Below, piece by piece: positions 46,795-55,824 of a stretch of 64,000 nucleotides of DNA. Both the position numbers and the translations under genes were made by a program. The DNA lies in the NCBI GenBank assembly GCA_021790425.1, contig JAJYEA010000003.1, forward strand, positions 1-64,000, in the 5' to 3' direction. Position 1 is the first letter of the stretch. Each line of letters opens with the position of its first letter. Origin of the DNA: Thermoplasmata archaeon (GTDB lineage Archaea; Thermoplasmatota; Thermoplasmata; Lutacidiplasmatales; UBA184). A model generated the notes under the pieces. It was not told where the DNA came from, did not search any database, and was given only the letters and a program-made list of their open reading frames with translations.

Positions 46795-48124
46795 GCGTCT
46801 TCCTCCGCTCGCGGGCGATGAGCCGGCGGCTGTAGCTCCGGCGGTAGCGCCAGTAGAGCATGGTGACCACGACCGCGTTCGCCGCGGCGATGGCCCCCAG
46901 GTAGCTGATGTACATCGAGGGGGGGATCTCCACCCCGGGCATCACCCCGCCCCAGACCGTCATCACGAGGAAGAACCCGGCGAGGAAGTTCCCGATGATC
47001 ACGAAGAGCGGGCGGTCGCGCGGGTGGGTTTTCGAGCTCGTGAAGGGCTCCCGGTCGAGCCACGGGAGCGCGAGGACGAAGACGATGATCACGGCGGGGA
47101 TCGCGATCCCCACGATCGCGGGGACGAGGGTGGCGCAGGACTGCACCGTGCAGAAGTCGAGGAACTTGTAGAGCCAGAGGAAGTACCAGTCGGGCTCCGG
47201 GGAGACCCCGCCGCTGGTCGGCGAGCCGTAGTAGGTGGGGAGGACCCAGGGCCAGATCGAGGAGATCAGGAAGAGCGCGCCCGCGTAGAAGAGCGCCCAC
47301 TTCGTCATGTAGAGGAAGATCTTCGGGAAGAACCTCCCCGGCATCTTCTTGTCGTCGGCCTCGGTGAGCACGCGCTTGGCTTTCGGGTCGCTCGTGGCCT
47401 TGGGCGCGAGCCCGTGGGTCTCGAAGAGGCTGATGTGGGCGTAGAGGAGCCCGGCGAGGATCAGCGGGAGCCCCACGACGTGGAGCGCGAACATGCGCGA
47501 GAGGAGCGCCTGGCTCGTCCCGCTCCCGAGGATGATGGGACCGAGCATGCTGCCCCCGGGGGCGTTCAGCGTGAGCACGAGACCGACGTCCGTGGCGCCC
47601 ACGGAGAGCGCGGTGTACGGCAGGAGGTAGCCGGTGAACCCCATGCCGAGCATGGAGACCAGGAGCAGGGTCCCGATCATCCAGGTGAGCTCGCGGGGGC
47701 GCTTGTAGACGCCCGTGTAGTAGCCGCGGAAGAAGTGGAGGAAGGCGAGGAAGATGGTGGCGTACGCGCCGTACAGGTGCGTGCTGAGCAGGAACTCCCC
47801 GAGCGGCACGCTGTTGATGATGTAGTAGGTGGACGCCCACGCCATCGGGGCGCCCGCGTAGTAGAGCCCGCCCGAGGGCGCCGGGGCGGTCGAGGGGACG
47901 TAGTAGAGGAGGAGCATGAGCCCCGTGATGACCTGGAAGAGGAACGCGGAGGCCACGAGGCCGCCGGTCCAGTACGCCGGCTTGAAGGAGAAGTCCGGCT
48001 GGGGGCGGACGGCCCACTTCTGGGTCCCGAGGCGCATGTCGACGAAGTCCCAGATGCGGTCGAGGCTGCGGTTGAAGAGGGGCTTGTACTCCGGCGTCGC
48101 GACCTCTCCCTTCTCTTCTTCCAC
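46781..48124 (-). CDS. Cytochrome b (bc1/b6f type)
   Basis: STHLYGAYATIFLAFLHFFRGYYTGVYKRPRELTWMIG, GYLLPYTALS, EPDWYFLWLYKFLD. Confidence 0.93.
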   Translation of the reverse strand: MEEEKGEVATPEYKPLFNRSLDRIWDFVDMRLGTQKWAVRPQPDFSFKPAYWTGGLVASAFLFQVITGLMLLLYYVPSTAPAPSGGLYYAGAPMAWASTYYIINSVPLGEFLLSTHLYGAYATIFLAFLHFFRGYYTGVYKRPRELTWMIGTLLLVSMLGMGFTGYLLPYTALSVGATDVGLVLTLNAPGGSMLGPIILGSGTSQALLSRMFALHVVGLPLILAGLLYAHISLFETHGLAPKATSDPKAKRVLTEADDKKMPGRFFPKIFLYMTKWALFYAGALFLISSIWPWVLPTYYGSPTSGGVSPEPDWYFLWLYKFLDFCTVQSCATLVPAIVGIAIPAVIIVFVLALPWLDREPFTSSKTHPRDRPLFVIIGNFLAGFFLVMTVWGGVMPGVEIPPSMYISYLGAIAAANAVVVTMLYWRYRRSYSRRLIARERRKTLGTE

Positions 48125-48139
48125 GATCTAGGTCCTCCG

Positions 48140-48994
48140 TCAGGTGGGGCAGGTCTGCGTCGGGGTCTCGGGGCTCGAGGCCTTCACCGCGGAGGTGACG
48201 CCCTGGCCGCCGGCGAGCGTGCTCGTGTGTCCCTTGACCGGGACCCCGAGCGAGCCCACGGCGTAGAGGTAGCCGCTCGAATCGGTCGTGAGCAGCGTCT
48301 GCGGGATCGGGAGGACGGTCGGGCCCGACAGGATCTTCGCGCCCCCGCCGTTCGACGTGTCGCGGACCGACGGGTCGTAGGTGGAGCCGTGGCAGACGCA
48401 GTGGATGATCGAGTTCCCGCCGTTGTAGGAGCCGCACTGTCCGGGGGGGTAGTAGGAGATGTACGGAGGGATGCATCCGAGGTGCTGGCAGATCGCCGAG
48501 TAGGCCACGAGGTACGTCCCGTCCCCCTTCGGTAGGGCGTTCTGGGGGGCGGGGTTCCCGAGCTGGTTGATGTTGAGGAGCATGTTCGGCTCGTTCGTCA
48601 GCGGGTAGTCGAAGATGATCTGGCCGTTGTCCTTGTAGGTGTACTTGTACTGGCTGACGATGATCGGGGACCCGTCGTCGTAGAAGAGCTGGGTCCTCGG
48701 GTAGGCGGAGACCCCCTCCATCGGGGGCTGCAGGAGCTGGAGCGCGCCCACCGTGCCCGCGCCCGCGCCGACCGCGACCAAGCCTCCGATGGCGAGGAGC
48801 TTCAGGGTGTTGCGCTTGGACTCGTCCACTGTCTCCTGCTCCTTGGGGTTCGTCTCGGGAGCGGCGGACGCGACGCACCGGGGGGTCACGCGCCGGACCA
48901 CGCCCGGGGTGGCGCTCACCATCATGGCGCGACGGAATTCGAGGCGGTTCTGGAGGAGCTCGGGTCCGCGCAGGGCCGCGGGGTCCACGCTCAT
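48140..48994 (-). CDS. Rieske iron-sulfur protein
   Basis: CQHLGCIPPY...CVCHGSTYD Rieske ligands; KRNTLKLLAIGG Tat-like signal/anchor. Confidence 0.92.
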   Translation of the reverse strand: MSVDPAALRGPELLQNRLEFRRAMMVSATPGVVRRVTPRCVASAAPETNPKEQETVDESKRNTLKLLAIGGLVAVGAGAGTVGALQLLQPPMEGVSAYPRTQLFYDDGSPIIVSQYKYTYKDNGQIIFDYPLTNEPNMLLNINQLGNPAPQNALPKGDGTYLVAYSAICQHLGCIPPYISYYPPGQCGSYNGGNSIIHCVCHGSTYDPSVRDTSNGGGAKILSGPTVLPIPQTLLTTDSSGYLYAVGSLGVPVKGHTSTLAGGQGVTSAVKASSPETPTQTCPT

Positions 48995-49374
48995 TCCTCC
49001 TGTTCCCTCCGGCGTTTGAGCGCGATCTCCTCTTCCACCGTGACCGGCACCTCGGCGGCGTCCCCGGGGAGCTCCGCGCGGTCGGAATCCCAGTAGATGT
49101 AGAGCGCGATCCCGACCCCCATGAGGATGGCCGAGATCTCCGCGAGGTTGAGCGTCTGGAAGCAGTTCAGGGAGATCGGTCCCCACGTCAGCGAGCTGCC
49201 CGCGGGGCAGGAGACCTGGCCCGCCGAGCCCGCGGAGGAGTTGCCCGCCGGGGTCACCATCGTGCCCGAGGAGGGAGGGACCGTGGCGGCCGCCCCACCG
49301 GGGAGCACTACGACGAGGCCGGTCCCGAGGGCCACGACGAGCCCCAGGACGAGCGCGAACGGAAGGATCTTCAC
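48991..49374 (-). CDS. Small membrane protein of the cytochrome b cluster
   Basis: Two TM segments; 4-bp overlaps with both neighbours. Confidence 0.6.
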   Translation of the reverse strand: MKILPFALVLGLVVALGTGLVVVLPGGAAATVPPSSGTMVTPAGNSSAGSAGQVSCPAGSSLTWGPISLNCFQTLNLAEISAILMGVGIALYIYWDSDRAELPGDAAEVPVTVEEEIALKRRREQEE

Positions 49375-49727
49375 GAGGCCTTCCCTCCGGCGGCCACCGC
49401 GGGCTCGCCCGGCAGGGTCTTCAGGCTGGCGAGGGAGGTCTGGGACTCCTCGGAGGAGAGCGGGGACACGACGCGCGCGGTCCCGACGGACCAGAGTCCG
49501 GGGGTGGGGTTCGCGGGGGCCGTGGTTGCGGTGGCGGTGGCGGCCGCGGGCTTCGGCTCATCGACGAGGCCCTCCTTGACGTCCTTGAGGAGATCGTCGC
49601 GGAGATGGACGAACCGGGCGTACATCCGGCCCGCCTGCCGCAGCAGCTCGCGGTTGTCCCCCCCGAGGAGCAGCACTCCGCCCGCAATGAGGAGGATGAG
49701 CCAGTCGACGTCGGAAAACAGTCCCAT
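49371..49727 (-). CDS. TatA-like protein
   Basis: MGLFSDVDWLILLIAGGVLLLGGDNRELLRQAGRMYARFVHLRDDL: short N-terminal TM plus amphipathic helix. Confidence 0.6.
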   Translation of the reverse strand: MGLFSDVDWLILLIAGGVLLLGGDNRELLRQAGRMYARFVHLRDDLLKDVKEGLVDEPKPAAATATATTAPANPTPGLWSVGTARVVSPLSSEESQTSLASLKTLPGEPAVAAGGKAS

Positions 49728-49829
49728 CGCTAGTTGCCTTGGCCTCCGGCATGGCGAGGCGCATAAAATGTTAATCCCACACTTGAGATGCAAGAAAGGC
49801 GCGGAAGCGTTCCGAGACCCATCGTCCGC

Positions 49830-50636
49830 TCACGCCCCCACGGGCCGGCGGGCCCGCCGCTCGTAGCGCTGGGCGAAGAAGGCGCCGCCGAAGTAGAGCG
49901 CGATCATCGGGAGCGCGATGAGCATCATGGTGATCCCGGAATTGTCCGGGGTGATGACCATCCCGAAGATGAGGCACCCGAGGATCGCCCCCCTCCAGTG
50001 GCGCCGCCAGAACTCCGACTTGACGATGTGGAGGCGGGTCAGCGTGTAGATGAAGACCGGGAGCTCGAAGATGATCCCGAACGCCGTGGTGTAGAGGAGC
50101 GTGAAGGTGATGAAACTGTCCGCCGAGAGGTAGGGCAGGAGCCCCATCGCGGAGACGTACTTGAACAGCAGGAGGAAGGTGAAGGGGGTGAGCCAGACGA
50201 ACGACAGGGTGAACCCGGCGATGAAGAGGATCGATCCGGGGATGGCAATGGACTTGAGGAGGGCCCGCTCGTTGTGGCGGAGCGCGGGCATGAGGAAGGC
50301 ACCCACCTCGTGGGTGATCCACGGCATGCTCACCGCGAGGGCGAGCAGGAGGCCGATCTCCATCTGGGCGATCACGGAATCCCCGATGCCGATGTTCACC
50401 AGCGTCGTTCCCGGGGGGAGCATCCAAGCCCGGAGCCAGCCGAAGACCTGCGCGGTGACGTTGTAGAAGAGGTTCGGGTAGGGGTAGGGGACCGGCCAAG
50501 GGATCCCGGGGACCCGGGCCACCTTGATCTGGAACGTGAGGAAGAAACCGAAGAGGGGGGCGAAGACGTAGAGGATCCGCAGGGTCCTCCGGCGCAATTC
50601 CTCGACTATCGAGAAGAGTTTCTCGAGCTCGCTCAT
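49830..50636 (-). CDS. tatC: Sec-independent translocase TatC
   Basis: Multi-TM TatC pattern including HEVGAFLMPALRHNERALLKS and TPDNSGITMMLIALPMIALY. Confidence 0.92.
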   Translation of the reverse strand: MSELEKLFSIVEELRRRTLRILYVFAPLFGFFLTFQIKVARVPGIPWPVPYPYPNLFYNVTAQVFGWLRAWMLPPGTTLVNIGIGDSVIAQMEIGLLLALAVSMPWITHEVGAFLMPALRHNERALLKSIAIPGSILFIAGFTLSFVWLTPFTFLLLFKYVSAMGLLPYLSADSFITFTLLYTTAFGIIFELPVFIYTLTRLHIVKSEFWRRHWRGAILGCLIFGMVITPDNSGITMMLIALPMIALYFGGAFFAQRYERRARRPVGA

Positions 50637-51220
50637 CGGGGAGGACGGGCGTTCGGTGGCAGGAGCGCCAGGCGCTTCCCGTCGGCGAGCTCCCGCTCCT
50701 CAAAGACCAGGAGCGGCTTCTCGGCGGGCGGGGAGAGGACGCGCCCGTTCTTCGTGCTGAACGCGCTGCCGCATCCCGCACACTGCCATCGGTCGAGCGA
50801 GGGGTCGAGGTGCAAGGGGGAACGGTCGAAGACGCACTCCCGGCTCGCGATCCTCACCTTGTCGTCGGCGCCCAGGACCGCCTGGCCGACCGTGAGGAAG
50901 GGGCCGGGCTGGAAGAGCCCCGGTCCGCGCTGGGTCCCCATCCAGGCGAACGCCAGGGGGCCCTGCCGGAGCTTCTCGCGGAACTCCATCATGGAAACGT
51001 AGGTGCCGCGGGCGACCAGGCACCACTCCGCATCGAGCAGGAGCGGCGGCGGCGCGCTCGCGCGGGGAGGGACGGCAAAGCTCGCGGGGCCGGGCGACGG
51101 GGCCGGCGGGCTCTGCGGGAGGAGGAGCGCCGCGCCACCCCCGATGGCCGAGGCCACGAGGCGTTTCAGCTCGTTGCGGCGGATCTCCCCGGTCTCGAGG
51201 TCGGACTGCGAGGAGGACAT
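50633..51220 (-). CDS. Degenerate Rieske-like protein with twin-arginine signal
   Basis: RRNELKRLVASAIGGGAALLLP signal; CVFDRSPLHLDPSLDRWQCAGCGSAFSTKNGRVLSPPAEKPLLVF resembles a Rieske core lacking the CxH box. Confidence 0.6.
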   Translation of the reverse strand: MSSSQSDLETGEIRRNELKRLVASAIGGGAALLLPQSPPAPSPGPASFAVPPRASAPPPLLLDAEWCLVARGTYVSMMEFREKLRQGPLAFAWMGTQRGPGLFQPGPFLTVGQAVLGADDKVRIASRECVFDRSPLHLDPSLDRWQCAGCGSAFSTKNGRVLSPPAEKPLLVFEERELADGKRLALLPPNARPPR

Positions 51221-51235
51221 CCGGTAACCAGAGGA

Positions 51236-51424
51236 CTACTTCGGGGTCGGGGCGGCCTTGGTCTGGCTGTCGGCGATCTCCTTGTCGACTTCCATCCGGC
51301 CCTTCTTGAACTCCCCGGTGGCGCGGCCCAGGCTGTGGGCGAGTTGGGGAATCTTGCCGGAGCCCCAGAACAGAACACCGGCGACGACCAGGATGATCAA
51401 CCAGTCATCTATGCTGTCGAACAC
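51236..51424 (-). CDS. tatA: TatA translocase subunit
   Basis: MFDSIDDWLIILVVAGVLFWGSGKIPQLAHSLGRATGEFKKG. Confidence 0.92.
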   Translation of the reverse strand: MFDSIDDWLIILVVAGVLFWGSGKIPQLAHSLGRATGEFKKGRMEVDKEIADSQTKAAPTPK

Positions 51425-51533
51425 TGTACCTCTCGCTCTTTCGGGACTTTCAAATGGCTTATGTACTTTTCGTCAGACCCTCTTTACCCCCCCCCAGGGG
51501 CATCCCGGCCCCTCCCGCGGACCCCCCGGAACG

Positions 51534-52358
51534 TCAGGTGGACCGCTCGGGTTCGAGGCGGCGCAGGAGCTGGGTGGTGACCTCCACCAGGGGGTGGTGG
51601 GAGGCATGGTCCACCTCCACGTCGGCCAGCGAGTCGAGGTGGTGCTCGCGGGCCACCCGCTCGAGGCCGATCTCGACCTTCTCGAAGTCCCCCGGGTTCT
51701 CGCACGTGAGGACGAAGGCGGCCAGCTGCCGGAGCCCCATCTCCTTGGCGGCGAGGGCACGGTGGTGGCCGTCCACGAGGATGAACTTCTCCCCCTTCTG
51801 GAGCACCAGGATGGGCTCGGCGAAGCCCCGCTCGAGCTCGTAGCGGCGGCCCTCGAGCTCGTCCTCGTAGACCTTCCACTGGGTCGGGTGGAGCGTCGCC
51901 AGGAGGACCGTGCCCCGCCGGAGGGTGAAGGTCACCCCGTAGCGGTCGGCGAGGAGGCGCCGGAGGGTCTCGGCCTTCACCGGGGTCGCGCGCTCGAAAT
52001 GGCTCCGCACCACGTCGAGGTTCGAGAGCATGCCTACGAGGACCCCTCCCTCGTCGATGATGGGGAGGTCCCGGAGACCGTAGCGGAACATGATGCGGGC
52101 CACGTCGTCGAGGTCCATCTCGGGCGTGGCGGTGTACGTCCCCTTGCGCATGATCGCCCGGAGGGTCAGCTGCTGCCGCTCGGCGTTCTTCAGGAGCTCC
52201 TTCGCGCTCACGAAGCCCACGAGGTGCATCCCGTCCGAGGTGACCGGCATGCCGTGGCGCCGGCTCTTGATGAGCTTGCGGATCGCCTCGCCGACGGTGG
52301 TCGTCTCCGGAAGGTGCTCGATGTCGAGCACCATGTAGTCGCGGACCTTCTCCGCCAT
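51534..52358 (-). CDS. CBS-domain pair plus ParB/SerK-like domain
   Basis: Two CBS repeats; ILVDGHHRALAAKEMGLRQLAAFVL. Confidence 0.8.
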   Translation of the reverse strand: MAEKVRDYMVLDIEHLPETTTVGEAIRKLIKSRRHGMPVTSDGMHLVGFVSAKELLKNAERQQLTLRAIMRKGTYTATPEMDLDDVARIMFRYGLRDLPIIDEGGVLVGMLSNLDVVRSHFERATPVKAETLRRLLADRYGVTFTLRRGTVLLATLHPTQWKVYEDELEGRRYELERGFAEPILVLQKGEKFILVDGHHRALAAKEMGLRQLAAFVLTCENPGDFEKVEIGLERVAREHHLDSLADVEVDHASHHPLVEVTTQLLRRLEPERST

Positions 52359-52365
52359 GGGAGCC

Positions 52366-52827
52366 CTAGTCCCGCACCCGGAGCTCTTGCTTCTTCCGCA
52401 CGAGCCGGATCTCGTCCTCGGGGGTGAGGTCCCACAGGAGGTCCTCGACCTCCGTGATGTTGCGCAGGAACTCCGCCTTGCTCTTCGTCTTCATCAGGTG
52501 CTCGAAGCGCCGGCGGGCCACGATGTAGGCGACCACCAGGTAGAGCCCGATGATGTCCAGGAGCGCCCCCACGACGACGAACGCGAGGACCCAGTCCACC
52601 GGCCCGGGCGAGGCCGGGCAGATGTTCGAGGAGGCCGGGCAGTCGGGGCCGAGGAGCGAGGGGACGTACTGCGAGAAGGGGACGTCCGTGAGGAGGGGGG
52701 TATAGGCCGCGAAGGCGGTGATGCTCAGGAACGCACCGACGGCCAAGACCGCGGCCGACATGGGAAGGCGGTACGTTCGGAAGAGGTTCCTCAGACGGGT
52801 GTTGAACGAGGCCTTCGACCTGGACAT
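52366..52827 (-). CDS. Membrane protein
   Basis: Two TM segments and a charged tail. Confidence 0.6.
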   Translation of the reverse strand: MSRSKASFNTRLRNLFRTYRLPMSAAVLAVGAFLSITAFAAYTPLLTDVPFSQYVPSLLGPDCPASSNICPASPGPVDWVLAFVVVGALLDIIGLYLVVAYIVARRRFEHLMKTKSKAEFLRNITEVEDLLWDLTPEDEIRLVRKKQELRVRD

Positions 52828-52842
52828 TCGTGAACGCCCCCC

Positions 52843-53535
52843 CTACTTCCGTCCCTTATTTACGGCTTTGCTCGCCTCGGCGAAGCCCTTCGCCCGCAGA
52901 CGGCAGGAATCGCACCGGCCGCAGGGTCTCGCGCCACCGCGATAGCAGCTCCACGTGAGGTCCCACGGGACCCCCAGGCGCGTGCCGGTCCGGACGATGT
53001 CCGCCTTGGTCATCCGGAGCAGCGGGGCCTCGATGCGAGGGGCGCCGCGGCCCTCGACCCCGGAGGCCGTGGCGAGCCGCGCGAGCCTCCGGAAGGCCCG
53101 CAGATACTCGGGACGGCAGTCCGGGTAACCCGAGTAGTCGATGGCATTGACGCCGAGGTAGATCGCCGTCGCCCGCGTGCTCTCGGCGAGCGCCAGGGCG
53201 AGCGAGAGGAAGACGGTGTTGCGGGCCGGGACGTACGTCGGGGGGATGCCCTTCCCGATCTCGGCGTCGGGCCGGTCCAGGGGGACGCTGACGGAACGGC
53301 GGGTCAGCGCGGAGGGGGCCACGCGGGCGAGCGGAACGTCGAGCACGATCGACCGGGCCCCGTAGTGGCGGGCCACCGCCTGCGCCGCCTTCACCTCGCG
53401 CGCGTGGCGTTGGCCGTACTGGAGGGAGAGGGCGTAGAGGGGCCGGTGGCCCCGGTGGTGGGCGATGGCGAGCGCGGTGGCCGAGTCCATCCCGCCGGAG
53501 AGCAGGACGACCGCCGGACCGGCCGGGGCACCCAT
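52843..53535 (-). CDS. queC: 7-cyano-7-deazaguanine synthase
   Basis: LLSGGMDSATALA, YVPARNTVFLSLALALAES, CYRGGARPCGRCDSCRLR. Confidence 0.95.
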   Translation of the reverse strand: MGAPAGPAVVLLSGGMDSATALAIAHHRGHRPLYALSLQYGQRHAREVKAAQAVARHYGARSIVLDVPLARVAPSALTRRSVSVPLDRPDAEIGKGIPPTYVPARNTVFLSLALALAESTRATAIYLGVNAIDYSGYPDCRPEYLRAFRRLARLATASGVEGRGAPRIEAPLLRMTKADIVRTGTRLGVPWDLTWSCYRGGARPCGRCDSCRLRAKGFAEASKAVNKGRK

Positions 53536-54407
53536 CAGTTCACCCCGGGAAGGAAGGGGACGAGCAGGAGCCAGCCCGCGGCGATGCCGACCGTGGCGGC
53601 CATCCCGATGAGGTTGACCGAGCTCTTGCCGATCCAGCCCCGGTTCTCCGCGGAGGCGCCGACCACGCTGTCGACCTGGCACCCCAGCCAGCCCGCGAGC
53701 GCGATGCCCAGGAGCCAGAGGACCCCCTCCGCCGCGAGCGCGGATCCCGCGATCCAGAACGCCAGGAACCCGAAGGCGGCCGTGAGCAACGTGGCCCCGA
53801 GCGCGGCGAGCTCGCCCCGGAGGCTGATCCCGCCGTTGGTGCCGGGCTTCACGGGAGCGAATCCGAGGATGCTCACCGCGCCCGGTGCCAGCACCCCGAT
53901 CTCGGAGGCGAAGGTGTCGGCCGCCCCGAAGGAGATCGCCGCGGTGAAGAGGAAGGGGGCGAGGTCGGAGTACGCATCGGTCCCGGGAAGTGCGATGGGG
54001 AGGACCAGGATGAGGGGGATCACCGTGTGGGCGAGCACGTTCGCCACCCCCCGCTCTCCCTGCTTCCCCTCCCCCACCTTCTGCGCCTGCTTCTCGGAAA
54101 GTCGGTAGCGGGTCACCACCGCCCCCTCGAAGACGAAGAAGAGCATGACGGCGAGATAGGGGATCCCTCCCAGGACGAGGAAGGCGATGCCGAGGACGGC
54201 CGCCGTGACCGAGGCGGTCGCGGTGAGGACCTGGAACCGGACCGAGAGGATCGCGAGCACCAGCATGGTGGCGACCATCGCGGCCGCGATCGCGAGGCCC
54301 ACGGGGCCCAGGGAAAGGTCACCGAGCAGCGGAGTGCCCATGAGAGGGGAGGGGAGCCCGTCCCCTTTGAAGCCTTTGCCCGACCGAACGCCCCCGAGAA
54401 AGCTCAC
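53535..54407 (-). CDS. DUF92 family membrane protein
   Basis: FGAADTFASEIGVL, GTNGGISLRGELAALGAT. Confidence 0.85.
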   Translation of the reverse strand: MSFLGGVRSGKGFKGDGLPSPLMGTPLLGDLSLGPVGLAIAAAMVATMLVLAILSVRFQVLTATASVTAAVLGIAFLVLGGIPYLAVMLFFVFEGAVVTRYRLSEKQAQKVGEGKQGERGVANVLAHTVIPLILVLPIALPGTDAYSDLAPFLFTAAISFGAADTFASEIGVLAPGAVSILGFAPVKPGTNGGISLRGELAALGATLLTAAFGFLAFWIAGSALAAEGVLWLLGIALAGWLGCQVDSVVGASAENRGWIGKSSVNLIGMAATVGIAAGWLLLVPFLPGVN

Positions 54408-54448
54408 GTCGCGCCGGAGGGAGGGCGGTCAGACCCCTCCGCGGTCGC

Positions 54449-55714
54449 CTAGGTGAAACGGAGGTTCCGGAACCGGGCCCGCAGCGTCCGCACCTCGCCG
54501 CGCACGTTCGCGGACTCGAGCCCGCCTCTCCGGACCAAGGCGGCGGCACGCCGCATCTCCTTCGGGCCCATGCCGATCCGCGTCGCCTCGGCGGTGCCCA
54601 TGCGGCCGACGAGATCGATGATGAGGTCCTGGCTCTCCAGGCGCCGGGCGAAGGTGGTCGGGCCGATGCCATAGCGCTGTTTCAACGACGGCACGTCCAG
54701 GAAGACCTGGTGGGAGGCGGTGTACCCCTCGTCCTTGCCGAGCACGGGGACGCCCTCCTCGTCGAGCCCGCGGGCGAGGGCCTGCGAGTTCTCGATCACG
54801 GCGTCGGCGTAGGCCGAGCCGGCGCGCTCCGTCTCGAGGAGCGCCTGGCCGAGCGCGGCAATCCGGTTCCAGTGGGCGTTGTCCACGGTGCGCCACGTCA
54901 TCGCCCCGTCCATCTGCAGGAAGAGGTCCTCCCGGTTCGTGGCGATGACCCCTCCCTGGGGTCCGAAGAAGCTCTTGTGGGTCGACCCGTAGACCACGTC
55001 CGCTCCCTCACCCAGCGGGTCCTGGAACCGACCGCCCATGACGAGCCCGAGCACGTGGGAGGCGTCGTAGAAGAGGAGCCCGCCGACCTCGTGCACCGCC
55101 TCGGCGATCGGGGCCATCGGGTAGGGGAAGAGGAAGAAGCTCTGCCCGAGCAGGACCGCGTTGGGCTTCTCCCGCCGGATGTACGCGGCGAGCTCGTCCG
55201 GGTCGGCCCGGTGGGTCGGACCGTGCAGGGGAAGCGGCAGGACCTGGTGGCCGAGCACCGCGGGCAGGAATCCGGGGGCGTACCCGTCGTACCCCCCGTC
55301 GGGGGGAAAGACCGCCATGTAGCGCGCGCCGCGGGGGAGGAGGGAGGAGAGCACCGCCATCGCCGCGATGTGGCCCGAGAGCGGGCGCACGATCGCGTGC
55401 TGGGCATGCAGGAGCCGCGCCGTGACGCGGGCGGCCAGCGCCTCGACCTCGTCGGTGTAGCGCGTCCCGCCGTACCCGTTGTCCACGATCTCGCCCTCCA
55501 CCGACTGGTGGAGCGGCAGGGTGTAGCGCCGTCCCAGGTCGGTCGCGAGATAGTGCTGGACCGCGGGGGACGTGACGTTCTCCGAGGCCAGCAGATTGAG
55601 CGTCGTGCGGCCGCGCCACTTCTCGTGGGCGGCGACGAGCTCCTTGAGCGTGAGCTCCTCCCTCCGGTTGTTCGCCGCGACGGTCCCCTTCACACCCGCC
55701 CGCTTCGAGGTCAT
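54449..55714 (-). CDS. glyA: Serine hydroxymethyltransferase
   Basis: LNLLASENVTSPAV, GRRYTLPLHQSVEG, GSTHKSFFGPQGGVI. Confidence 0.93.
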   Translation of the reverse strand: MTSKRAGVKGTVAANNRREELTLKELVAAHEKWRGRTTLNLLASENVTSPAVQHYLATDLGRRYTLPLHQSVEGEIVDNGYGGTRYTDEVEALAARVTARLLHAQHAIVRPLSGHIAAMAVLSSLLPRGARYMAVFPPDGGYDGYAPGFLPAVLGHQVLPLPLHGPTHRADPDELAAYIRREKPNAVLLGQSFFLFPYPMAPIAEAVHEVGGLLFYDASHVLGLVMGGRFQDPLGEGADVVYGSTHKSFFGPQGGVIATNREDLFLQMDGAMTWRTVDNAHWNRIAALGQALLETERAGSAYADAVIENSQALARGLDEEGVPVLGKDEGYTASHQVFLDVPSLKQRYGIGPTTFARRLESQDLIIDLVGRMGTAEATRIGMGPKEMRRAAALVRRGGLESANVRGEVRTLRARFRNLRFT

Positions 55715-55824
55715 GGATCTCGCGGGTCCGAGACGGCGCGGGACATATCACCTAGCGGGAGGAAGGGACCCCGGGGGCGCGCCACCGGGACGAGCGGGGC
55801 CGGGGGCCCGGACGGACCGCCGGC

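Noticed and set aside
46679-48535. 618-aa plus-strand ORF
   Set aside because: Antisense to cytochrome b and Rieske genes; composition typical of a shadow ORF.
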